Source: Raffaelea ambrosiae
Lineage: Eukaryota; Ascomycota; Sordariomycetes; Ophiostomatales; Ophiostomataceae
Direction: 5' to 3'
Assembly: GCA_002778195.1 (NCBI GenBank)
Contig: PCDI01000001.1
Span: 5,047,869 to 5,111,868 of the forward strand
DNA length: 64,000 bases
Numbering within the stretch: position 1 is the first letter of the stretch; every line of letters starts with the position of its first letter. Under the pieces are notes generated by a model. The model had not been told where the DNA came from and did not search any database. It saw nothing but the letters and a program-made list of their open reading frames with translations. Position numbers and translations under genes: made by a program. Positions 31,630 through 41,607 of this stretch are shown piece by piece.

Positions 31630-33384
31630 ATGTCGTCTACCATGGACATCGCGGAGGCTTCGGCAGCCGCGACGACACCCGACATCGAAATGGCTCCTGC
31701 TGACAAGAAAGTCGATGCGCTGCCCCCCCACGAGCCCAGCGTCGAGGGCGGCGAACTGTTTGCGCAAGCCGAGCCGGACAAGACCTACTACAGCAAGCTG
31801 TCCGTGTGGCTGATGGTGCTCTTTTCCGGCCTGGCCATCGGCTCGGATGGATAGTACGTGTCGCGCCCTGCACGGATCTTTGTCTCTTCTCTCTCTCTCT
31901 CTCGCCCCTGGCCACTGACACCACGGGAAAAACAGCAACGCCGCCGTCGTTGGCAACGTGGAGCTTCTTCTCGCCGTGCTCTACCCCGACGCCCTGACCG
32001 ACTCGGTCTACTCGCGCCTCTCCAACGCCTTCCTCATCGGCATGATTGTCGGCATGCTCGGCCTCGGCGTCATGGTCGACCAGATCGGCCGCAAGACGGG
32101 CGCCGTGGCCACCACCGCGCTCCTCATCCTGGGCATCGTCCTGTCCGCCGCCGCCAGCGGCGCCACGCCGACCGGCATGTTCTGGATGCTGATCATCGCC
32201 CGGGGCGTGGCGGGCGTCGGCGCCGGCGGCGAATACCCCGTGTCGGGTGCCGGCGCCATCGAGGCCACCGACGAGGACCATGCCTACCGCAAGCGCCGCG
32301 GCTTCATGTTTGCCATGCTGGCCGACCTGTCGTCCAGCCTGGGCTATGTCTGGGGCGGCCTGGTGCCGCTGCTGCTGCTGCTGTGCGTGGGCCAGCAGGA
32401 GCGCAGGTACGCCATCGTGTGGCGCACCTCGTTCGCCCTCGGCATCGTCCCGCCGGCCGCCATCTTCTGGTTCCGCATGCGCATGGCCGTGTCGACGGCG
32501 TACCGCCGCTCGGCCCTGCGCAGGCAGCGCGTGCCCTACCGGCTCGCCGTCCAGCGCTACTGGCGGCCGCTCCTCGGCGCCGCGTCGACGTGGTTCCTCT
32601 ACAACTGGATCAGCATTCCCTTTGGCATCTTCAGCGCCACCATCATCGCGCGCATGAACTCAGAGGCGAGCCTGGTCAAGAACCTCGGCTGGGGCGTCGT
32701 GATCAACTGCTTCTACATTCCCGGCCCGTTCGTGGGCGGCTACCTGTCCGACAAGATGGGCCGGCGCAAGACCATGGCCCTGGGCTTTGCGCTGCAGTCC
32801 GTTCTCGGCTTCATCCTCGGCGGCGCCATCCGCCCGATCCAGACCATCTTCCCTCTCTTTGTGGTTCTCTACGGCATCTTCCTCACTCTCGGAGAGGTCG
32901 GCCCGGGAAGGTAAGCCATATTCGTCCGTCCAGCGGCCGGTGCCGTGACTAACAAGGCGACAGCACCGTCGTCCTAACGGCTTCCGAGTGCTTCCCGACC
33001 TCCATCCGGGGACAGATGATGGGCTTCATTTCTGCCTGGTCAAAGGCTGGCGCAGCCATCGGGACGCAGGTATGTCGGTTGGGGGCAATCCATGCGTAAT
33101 ACAACACATGCTCTAACCTATCCAAACAGGTCTTCACTGCCATTCTCAACGCGTACTCGGACAACTCCGCGAAAGGCGACCAGGTGGCCTTCCTCATTGG
33201 CTCGGCATTTGCGGCTCTCGGGGCCGTGATTGCGCTCTTTGTCATCCCCGATGTCTCTCGGCGTCTCGACGACGACGACCAGGCCTGGAAGCAGTATCTT
33301 GCCGAGCATGGGTGGGAGGCCAACTGGGGCGACGCTGTTACCAAGGATCCCACTGGCGTTGTAATGAACAAGGCTGTCAGTTGA
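31630..33384 (+). CDS. MFS transporter, Git1-like (glycerophosphodiester/phosphate symporter group)
   Basis: Exons 31630-31853, 31936-32910, 32964-33069 and 33130-33384; introns of 82, 53 and 60 bases; 519 aa in frame. The N-terminal ~55 residues are hydrophilic, then twelve membrane segments are expected. Signatures: FSGLAIGSDGYNAAVVGNVELLL spanning intron 1 (first membrane segment), VDQIGRKTGA (MFS loop 2-3), GVGAGGEYPVSGAGAIEA (the GGEYPLSA motif of the phosphate/Git1 symporters), YLSDKMGRRKTMALGF (loop 8-9) and ECFPTSIRGQ after intron 2. The match points to import of glycerophosphoinositol-type or related phosphate esters, but fungal paralogues also include transporters of unknown substrate. 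The C-terminal codons DPTGVVMNKAV recur at 36045-36079. Confidence 0.9.
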
Positions 33385-33626
33385 GGGGGGGGAGAATGTG
33401 GAAGACGATGTAACAGCTTTATGTATTATGTAGCTACACTTACATTACATAAAAAGCTATAATAGCTTTTCAATTAATATTGTTATTCGATTCGGTTTAA
33501 GTTAAGCTTTAAAAACCTAAGTTATATGTAAAACCCATCTCCTTTTATTAAACTCTTTTCTTTCAAAGTTCGTAGAATAAGTTTGACATGGTAGAGTATT
33601 TTATTTGCTACGTGGTGACCATCTGC

Positions 33627-34491
33627 TTAGATTCCCTTCGATAAGACAAAACGAAGCCAAGGATGGTAGTAAGTCTCGTCATTCACAGGATCAAGAATCA
33701 TAGGCAGATATTTGTTCCGCCATTCTTCTTGCATTGCATCGTTAAAGAATTCCGGATCAAGCCTCACTCGTCGCGCCTTGCAGCACTCCCAGTATGCGGG
33801 ATACCATCCCGCCTGCGCCCAGTCAAGGACTGCTACCACTTTCGGCTTAGGCCCCGGCGACAGGATGATGTTTGGCGGAACTAGGTCATCATGTGTGAAT
33901 AGAATGGCTGTCTTCCCACCGATCGCGATATCGCAAGCATGATGAAAATCCTGAACAGCGTTCGCGCCACGAAATGGCCCAGTGAGTTCTGGGTGGGATG
34001 CCAGAAAGATATCGTTCAGAGGCTGCTTTTCGAAGCTACCTGATAAGGAGGGCTATGTGTCAGGTGTGCCTGCATAATTCTTAAGGGCTTTACTTACCGA
34101 TATAAGGTTCTTGCGCCTGTTGCTTTAAAGCCCTCCACGCCTTTACCATATCCTTAAGCTCTGTACAGACGGCCTGTCTCTCATTTTCGTCCAGGTGAAC
34201 CCATCTCTCTTGCAAGCTGTCACCTTCCATTAAGGACATGTAAATAAATATCTGATCCCTATCCTCAGCCCAACCGAAGACCTCAGGGACAGGCACTTGG
34301 CCGTAAAGTTGCTCGCGCACCATTATCTGAGTCTGAGCTTCTGTGATCGTCACGTCGGCTCCATACTTTACCACCAAACCCAGCTCCGGAATTTTGACGG
34401 GTGGTGGGCGATTGAAGTATGTCGCACGGATGTTGCCCGATTGCTCATTGATAGCTCTAACCGTAGACGGCGGGGGAAGATCACGCGCCAT
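33627..34491 (-). CDS. APH-family kinase-like protein
   Basis: Exon 1 34491-34098, intron 34097-34040 (GTAAGT...TCAG), exon 2 34039-33627; 268 aa. The ATG at 34491 is chosen because the text from there (LPPPSTVRAINEQSGNIRATYF) looks like the usual start of these fungal proteins; an in-frame codon exists upstream. Protein-kinase-like fold with the phosphotransferase motifs of the aminoglycoside/choline kinase family: catalytic loop HDDLVPPNIIL (Asp and Asn of HxDxxxxN) and metal-binding VLDWAQAG (equivalent of DFG). A glycine-loop equivalent is weak, with VVKYG as the probable ATP-binding lysine strand. Fungi carry many such genes; substrates are unknown, and antibiotic resistance should not be assumed. 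It is divergent from the small gene at 34703. Confidence 0.87.
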
Positions 34492-34702
34492 TGGCACCTT
34501 GAAGAAGCTAGATTCGGGAAAGGTCTTCCTTTGTTGTACACCAAAGAGAGAGATGCGCAATCCCCAAGGCTGTTTGGGCGAAAAGTACGAGCGTAAAACA
34601 GCTGGCTGTTCGCTGCACAATTGCTAATGGTCTTATCAATCTTAGCTTGAGCCCACGTAAAGTGGGTTGGACGAATAGTTAATCCGAAGGGCAAACACCG
34701 AC

Positions 34703-35442
34703 ATGCCTTCTACACCTAGCGGCGTTCCTCCTCCACCTCCGCCCCCGCCGGCCGGGAAGAAAGCTCCCACTCCTCCTTCGGTCCCCAAGTCGCCGTCAGT
34801 GGCCCAAAAAGGCCCTGCCGGAGTTTTCCTAGTTGAGCTGCTAATATACAATGGCTCGCCCTTTAAAGATCACTGGGCTTATTGGGTGCGTTCACACACC
34901 GACCCCGACGTGGGCATCCTGATACACGCGACCGGCGATGTGAGGAATGGGTTCCAGTTCGAAATCAAGCGCAATCATGACTTCAACGCCACCGGCAATC
35001 GTCCCACGACTAGAGTCCCCCTGCAGTGGGTGGATAAGAGGTACTTCGACGAGAAGGCAATGTTTAACGGTGGGAGGCGCAAAATCGACAAGGCGCCCGT
35101 TTGCGGGTTTGAGTCTTGTGTGCACAAAATCAAGGCTCCTGGAAAGACGTTGAATGCAGCAAACGACAATGTAAGCGTGCAACTTTCTCGCGTACCCTTG
35201 CCCTGGAAAACACCACCTGCATGGTCCTGCCTTTTAAGGTCAGGGGCTTGAAAGATCCCGCATTTCACGCCCCATCCACCAGCAGAACACGTCAGCTGAC
35301 TAAAGTGTTGTAGGCTAGGTTTGGAAAGAAGATCACGCAAAGGAACTGTTAGACATGGATTGTCAAATCTGCCGACCAACTTGTCGATGATGGTATCTTC
35401 AGTGAGGAGGTTGCCACCTATCTTCACGCCGTCGAGCAGTAA
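34703..35442 (+). pseudogene. Small fungal hypothetical gene with premature stop
   Basis: Exon 1 34703-35170 (156 codons), intron 35171-35313 (GTAAGC...GTAG), exon 2 from 35314. Exon 2 reads ARFGKKITQRNC and then meets TAG at 35350-35352, after which the same frame continues for 29 more protein-like codons (TWIVKSADQLVDDGIF...) to TAA at 35440-35442. A CAG-to-TAG change explains the break. The product, if made, would be 168 aa instead of about 198. It starts with a poly-Pro N-terminus (about residues 8-16) followed by a globular region containing FKDHWAYWV, ILIHATGDVRNGF and PLQWVDKRYF, typical of a conserved fungal family without known function. Whether the shortened protein still works is open. 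Confidence 0.7.
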
Positions 35443-37583
35443 TCTGTCTTACAGATATTCAACGTTCAATGGTTTTACGCTCCTACAACGACGCCATTTC
35501 GGGTTAACTTAGCAGGCTGGCCAGCCAAGGGAGCTTGTTTTTAAGAGACCAGTTTGTAAACAGAGTGTTGGCGGTGTCTATGCTGCAAATAGGACACATA
35601 GCTCAAATTAGTTAGTCGGAAGTTATAGCTGTTATATTATTAGCGTAGGGCATACGAACTGCTCTTGTACATACCCATACACATACATATCAGTGACGAG
35701 TAGGCAAAAGGAGAGCACAAGCAGACAGCTAGCGTGCATAGACCTCTAAATGCACCACAATAGTAGTAATCGCCTAGCTGCTTGAATGAAATCATAAACC
35801 TATCCTTACAGCTTCTGCTTTGATGGCCATCCTGATATGAGTCTTATCTTGGCCACTTCTGTAACCTTCCATCAAGTCTTACTGTTTCTAAAACTCTTTA
35901 TACACTCGTAACAAGCATAAGGTAAGAACTGAAAAAAGGAAAGTTAAGGAGATAAAGAAACTCGGAGCAATCGGGGGACCTAAACTAGGTTTATATAAAA
36001 AGGCTGTCAGATTAGGTAGGCGGGTGTCCATCAACTCCTTGATCCCACTGGTGTTGTGATGAACAAGGCTGTCTCGTAGAGTAGATTGCGGGGATGCAGA
36101 GAACATTTCTGCGGTGCTTTTTCTATTGTTCGACTTTGATCAAGAACATGAACTCCGTATTGGATTGGAGGCTATCGTACACAAAGAATGATCACATCCC
36201 GTTCTATGCCGTCGCCGGAAGCGAAGAAACAAACCCACGCTGTGCCGTAGTCACTATAACCGGCTCGATCGCTCGCGTCTGTATATTCCGTCCTGCTACA
36301 GTATTCCCCCGCTGCGATAGCCGACTGGAAGCCATCCTTCGGCCAGAGTCTGCCATGCAACGCCTCCAGGTGAGTTTCGGCTGATGCTAGCAAAGATGCC
36401 AGCCCATTTCTCCGCCCTCTCGACCGGCCTGTGCATCCACTTCTGGTCGACTGGCACCGTCTTGATCCGGCCCGTCAACAGCTCCGCGCGGTCCAGCTAA
36501 GACTTGTTGGCCTCTTTCCCACTAACCAGGTCTGCCGAAAAGAGATCCGCTTGGCCTTCTCCACACGCAAGCGCAACGCCCACATGGCTGTGGTGGGGCA
36601 TCCCCAGACCCGCGCCGCCGGGTAGCCAATGCGAGCAGCATCCTGGCTGCCGTTGGCTTGTCCGCGCTGGGCCTGTTCCGACAAGACCGAGATCGTATCC
36701 GCCGCAGAAGCCCGGGACAGCTCCTCTGACAACGATGCAATGGACGTTTGCGTCGTCGTTGGCTGGTATGGCGCCGCGGAGTGCCCGGGGAAGCTCCGCG
36801 TATGCTGGGCCGCACGGAAACTATATGTGCTTGCCAAGTCCGACACCGAGGAGTTCAGGTGGCAAGAATATGCGGAGCAGCTACATCGTCCGGTCTGTGT
36901 TCCTCATATATTGCAACAACATTCCGTCCTGCCCGACAAAACCCCCGCTCCGTGAATACGCAAGCACAGCCCCGACCAGTCCTCGGCGTTGTATCGCACT
37001 TTCATAAAGCAAGCCTTGATCTATGCCTACTCGCTCACCCGTCGATTGTATATAGTTCGCCATTTTGCGAGTTGCATCGTTATTCGAGCCAATTGCCAAG
37101 ATCCAACTTTGAAAGGACCCCCCTCCCCCCTAGATAAAATGAACGAGACAATCTCATCTCCTTTCCGGCAGTATGACAATACTTAGTCAGCCCGGATGAC
37201 TGTCCGATGCACTTTTGGGGTACCTTCCTACTTGTTCCAGCCAATCTCCTCACCGGCTTTGCTCGCGATCCATTTGTGTCCGGTTGGCTCACCACCGCCC
37301 CCCCTGCACAGTGCCACCGCCCAATACCCCTGGGGGATCGTCGGCTAGCGGGTCGCACTGCTGCGCTGGAGCCACTCATGCGGCGTCGTTTGCTGTCTCA
37401 GGTCGTGTGTGGAGACAGACCTCGTCACCGCGGCCTCTCCTGCCTTCCCTCCCTCCCTTTATGACCACGACATCGTCACCGTCTTCTGTCGTCCGCCTCC
37501 TCTCTATCATCTGACATGCACACAAACGAGCATCCTCCATACTCTCATCTGCCCATCCACGTCTGCGCCGGGAGCTGGACAAC
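35443..37583. other. AT-rich spacer with gene debris
   Basis: About 2.1 kb without an intact gene. At 36045-36079 it holds a relic of the last codons of a Git1-like transporter. Reading frames around 36475-36950 look GC-rich and partly coding-like on both strands but show no recognisable motif. Confidence 0.5.
36045..36079 (+). pseudogene. Relic of a Git1-like transporter C-terminus
   Basis: Reads (D)PTGVVMNKAVS followed by TAG, the same last residues as the transporter at 31630-33384 (33349-33384), with synonymous and few other differences. No transporter sequence is recognisable upstream, so this looks like the tail of a lost or deleted paralogue. Confidence 0.6.
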
Positions 37584-39140
37584 ATGACGCGCCCATCCTC
37601 GTCGTCGTCGCCATCCTCCGCCTCTGCGTCGGCGGACGCGAGCGAGCCGCTTCTCCGCACCGATACGCCACCGCCGCCGCCATCATGGCAGGACACCGAA
37701 GGATCCACGCCGCGTCCCGGCTCGGTCATCAGCGGCCGCCTGTCGTTTGCCTCGACCCAGCACGACGACAACGACGAGCGCGATGAGCACGCCTCGCCCA
37801 AGATGACCCTCCCCCTGCCCGTGAAGTCGCGCGTCGCCGCCGCCATGGTCTCCTTTTTCGTCCTGGGCCTCTTCACCCCGACCCTCGGCGTCGTGCTGCC
37901 CGCCCTCGAGGCGTTCTACCACCTCGGCGACGTCCAGGTTTCCGTCATCTTCCTCGCCCTGCCCGTCGGCTACGTCCTGGCGGCGCAGCTCAACGGCCTG
38001 GTCCACCTGCACTTGGGCCAGCGCGGCATCGCCGTCCTGGGCCCGCTCTTCCACATTGCCTTCACCGTGGGCGCCGCCGCGCACCCCCCGTTCCCCTGGC
38101 TGCTGCTGGCCGTGGCCGTCGGGTCCTTTGGCACGGGCCTGATCGACGCGTCCTGGTGCGCCTGGGCGGCCAGCCTGGAGGGCGCCAACGCCGTGTCGGG
38201 CCTGCTGCACGGGTCGTACTGCGTGGGCGCCTCGGTCGGGCCCTTTCTGGCCGGCACCCTCCTGGCCGCCGGCCACCAGCCGTGGTACCGCTGGTACGCG
38301 GTGCTGGTGGCGGCCGCGGTCGTCGAGCTTGGCGTCCTGGGCTTTGCCTTTCGCCACCAAGACGCCCAGCGCTACCGCGCGGACAAGCACCGTCAGCACG
38401 AGCGCGCAGGCGACGACAACGGTACCGACAACAGCCACAACAACAACAACAACGACCCATCATTTCGGGCCCACGCCAAGGAACTCCTCAGCCAGCACGC
38501 GACCTGGATTTGCGCCGCCTATGCGCTCGTGTACGCCGGCACCGAACTGGCCGTGGTGGACTGGATTGTCATCTACATGATCCGCGCGCGCGGCGCCTCG
38601 GCCTACCTGGCCAGCATCTGCTCGTCGGCCTTTTCCATCGGCATGGCCGCCGGCCGCATGGGCCTGGGCACCGCCACCGACCGCATCGGCGTCCGCCCGG
38701 CCACCGTGCTCTATCTGCTCTGTGCCATGGGCAGCGACCTGCTCTTTGCCGCCCTCGACAGCCCCGCCGCCTCCGTGGGCATCATGGCCCTCCTCGGCTT
38801 CTTCTTCGGCCCGCTGTATCCTTCCTGGATCGTCCAGCTGAACCTGCTGCTGCCGCCCGCCCTCCACGTGCCCGCCGTCTCCTTTGTCGCCTCCCTGGGC
38901 CAGGTGGGCGCCGCCGTCCTCCCCTTTGGCCTGGGCGCCCTCGCGCACAAAGTCGGCATCCAGGTCTTCCAGACCGTCGTCTTTGTGCAGCTGGCCGCGT
39001 CTCTCGTCCTCTGGGTGCTGTTGCCGCGCCCGCCGCCGCCGTCGCCGCCGCCGCGGAGTGCCATCGTGGCGGCAGCCCGGGTCCCGTTCGACGAAGAGAC
39101 GCCGCCCCGTGCCAGGGGCGAGGTGTACCGCGACGACTGA
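37584..39140 (+). CDS. MFS transporter, BSC6/FucP-like
   Basis: Single exon, 518 aa. The first ~75 residues are low-complexity (Ser/Ala-rich, poly-Pro, acidic) and cytosolic; about twelve membrane segments follow, with an Asn/His-rich central loop (about residues 270-295, NNNNN). Conserved text shared with the gene at 39171-40954: HPPFPWLLLAVAVGSFGTGLIDASWCAWAASL and SGLLHGSYCVGASVGPFLAG. Fungal members related to yeast BSC6 are uncharacterised; bacterial FucP relatives carry sugars. Absence of introns in this copy contrasts with four in the paralogue. The first ATG gives a plausible start 12 bases after a Pro/Gly-rich 5' leader; no alternative is clearly better. The stop lies 30 bases from the end of the convergent paralogue. 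Confidence 0.88.
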   Translation: MTRPSSSSSPSSASASADASEPLLRTDTPPPPPSWQDTEGSTPRPGSVISGRLSFASTQHDDNDERDEHASPKMTLPLPVKSRVAAAMVSFFVLGLFTPTLGVVLPALEAFYHLGDVQVSVIFLALPVGYVLAAQLNGLVHLHLGQRGIAVLGPLFHIAFTVGAAAHPPFPWLLLAVAVGSFGTGLIDASWCAWAASLEGANAVSGLLHGSYCVGASVGPFLAGTLLAAGHQPWYRWYAVLVAAAVVELGVLGFAFRHQDAQRYRADKHRQHERAGDDNGTDNSHNNNNNDPSFRAHAKELLSQHATWICAAYALVYAGTELAVVDWIVIYMIRARGASAYLASICSSAFSIGMAAGRMGLGTATDRIGVRPATVLYLLCAMGSDLLFAALDSPAASVGIMALLGFFFGPLYPSWIVQLNLLLPPALHVPAVSFVASLGQVGAAVLPFGLGALAHKVGIQVFQTVVFVQLAASLVLWVLLPRPPPPSPPPRSAIVAAARVPFDEETPPRARGEVYRDD

Positions 39141-39170
39141 GGACCGGCGGCTCGTCGTTCTCCATTGTCT

Positions 39171-40954
39171 TTAGTCCTTCTTCTGAATCCGCGGGAAGCT
39201 CAACCAGACGACCATGACCACCACGATGAGCGCCATGATGATGGGCGGCAGGACCTGGACGCCCCGCGACGCCGCCGCCGCACCAATGATGAAGGGAAAC
39301 ACGGTGCCGCCGGTGCCACCCAAGGCCATGGCGAAGCCGATGGCGCTCACGTGGATGTGCTTGGGCAGCAGCTTGGCCGTCACCATGACGGCGCCGGGGA
39401 ACATGGGGCCCAAGAAGAAGCCGACCAGGGCGACGGCGATGGCGGACACGACAAACTGCGGGACCAGCCAGAAGAGCAGCTCGAGCGCGAAGCAAATGAG
39501 AATGTAGATGCCGATGCACAGCCGCTCGCCGTAGCGCTCTGTCACGAAGCCCAGCGAGGCACGGCCCAGGGCCTGGCCGGCCCAGAAGCCGGTGCCCGAG
39601 ATGCCGGACGCATAGGCGGAGGCCTTGCGGACGCGCAGCATAAACGTCACGATCCATCCGCCGAGGCCGACTGGGGGGAGGTGGCGATGGTCAGAGGGAG
39701 GGGACACACGCGCAGAGATGGGGATAGGACTGGATAGACTGTAGGCACATACCTTCGACACCCATATAGGCAAAGAAATAGAGAGCGCATAGCCAGGTCA
39801 CCTTGTTCTTGAGAGCTTCCCTGGTCCCCGCGCCCGACGTCTCCGAGTCGTGGCTGTGCGCAGCGCGGTAGACCGCCGCGGTCTTGCGCCAGAAGAAGAC
39901 GGTCAGGCCGACCAGCTCGACCACGGCCGCGCCAATCTGCCCACGTTAGTCGAGCGTCGGACTTTGCAGCCGTTTGCGGCCGTTGGGGAGAACGCCTACC
40001 ATCATGTAATAATACGTGTACCACGGCAGCTTGGATGTCACCACCATGGACGTCGCAATCAGCGGCGCAAAGAGCGCGCCCACCGAGTACGACGCGTGCA
40101 GAAAGCCCTGGATCGTGTTGGGCTTGTCCATGGAGCTGAGCCAGGCGGAGAAGCAGGCGTCCGTCAGGCCGTTGCCGAAGCCGCTGATGGCATTGGCCAG
40201 CACCAGGACGGGGTACGGCGGGTGCACCGCCAGGACGACAAACGTGACAATGTGGCAGATGGGCGCCATGACGGCGATGCCGCGCTGGCCAAAGTGCTGG
40301 TGGATGCGGGCATTGGTAAAGGCAGCCGCCGCGTAGCCGACAAAGGGGGTGAGGAAGACGAGCGAGACAATGGTGTAGGAGAGGTCGTAGTACTCTTCGA
40401 GCTGGAAGGGGGGACGGGCCATTCATCAGTCACCGGCCATGGAGCATGGGAAATGTTTTGGCAGGCTGGAAAGTCATTGGACAGTCCGAGGGCGCAACTT
40501 ACATAGGGAATGAGAGCCTGTTTCGTGTCAGGTCAGCATGTTCACCGACTTTTGGAGGAGGCAAAAGAGAAGAGAGCCGAGAGAGAAGAGAGAAGAAGAA
40601 GAGAGAAGAGAGGAGAGAGAAACATACACCAACAGCGCCGTCGGTCAGTCCGGCAATCACAAATGCCCAAAAAGCAAACCCCAGCCGGCCAATGTTGCCC
40701 ACTGGCTTGTTCCACCGCTCCGTCTCGCTCTGTGCATGGGCCGGCGGCGTGGCGTCCTGCGTGGCCCCGGGCGTCTCCGTCTCGCGGGCCTGCTCCGGGT
40801 CTGCATTGGCGCCGGCAGTTACAGCCGGTACCGTCTCTGGCCCGGCCTGACCATAACTCTTATCGCGACTTTGTATGGGCCGCAGGTGGCCGAGAACCAG
40901 AACCTCGGCGGGTGGTTGAAGCTCGTACAGCGTCTCGGTCGCGGTCTTGCTCAT
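39171..40954 (-). CDS. MFS transporter, BSC6/FucP-like (intron-rich paralogue)
   Basis: Five exons: 40954-40628, 40517-40503, 40401-40000, 39936-39753 and 39670-39171; introns of 110, 101, 63 and 82 bases; 475 aa, in frame. Exon 2 is a 15-base micro-exon (ALIPY) joining FVIAGLTDGAVG to LEEYYDLSYTIVSL, text that belongs together in the first membrane segments. Further family text: HPPYPVLVLANAISGFGNGLTDACFSAWLSS and IQGFLHASYSVGALFAP, paralogous to the gene at 37584. A ~70-residue hydrophilic, Thr/Ala/Gln-rich N-terminus precedes the membrane part. Intron 1 contains a purine-rich GA microsatellite. Substrate unknown. Confidence 0.9.
40503..40517 (-). other. 15-base micro-exon of the MFS gene
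   Basis: GCTCTCATTCCCTAT, flanked on the minus strand by AACAG and GTAAGT. It is required to keep the conserved sequence ...GAVG-ALIPY-LEEYYD... continuous. Confidence 0.8.
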
Positions 40955-41607
40955 GGCGATAGAAACCCAGTCTGCGCTGTGGAAAGGGGGGGTGGAAGCA
41001 GAAAGGCAAAAAAAAAAAGTAGAAAGCGGGACAAGAGAGAACAGAGAAAAGCAAAGAAAACAGAGAAATCGGGAAGAGTCTGCAAAGTTTTCCAACACTT
41101 TCGGACACCCTTCTTATCGGAGGGGAAAGCACTCTGTATGGCAGAAATTGGAACGGCAATTCCCCACAAATCTCACTGCGGGGTGCCGGTCCCGGGCCGA
41201 ACCATTCTCTACTTCCGGCCCCGATTGCGCAGGCCAGTCTGACGGGCGCGCCCATATGCAGCGCTGTCTCGTCTACAGAACTTTGCTGGCAGTCTCTCGA
41301 GCCATCTCTATTGGACAAGCACGGTGGGAGTACACTCCATGGCCGGATACAGGATTCGAGGACTTTTCGAACGGGATACTACGCCGCATGCAGAGAACGA
41401 CAATCCTATGGGGATAATGGAAGACGAAATGTGTATTCGTTTGGCAGAAAAACAACTCTAATTTATGTTGGCTCGGGTGAGCACGTCTATAGGACTTTTC
41501 CATGCTACGAAACAGGACGACGAACGACCGAAAGTTGCCGGAACGCGCTACGAAGTCTCTTGTCCAAATGTATGCGCTCGGCAACGCGCACCGACTCGCT
41601 GTGCAAC
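40955..41607. other. Spacer, no gene recognised
   Basis: Promoter of the minus-strand MFS gene and 3' flank of the amino-acid permease; purine-rich tract near 41010-41070. Confidence 0.5.
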
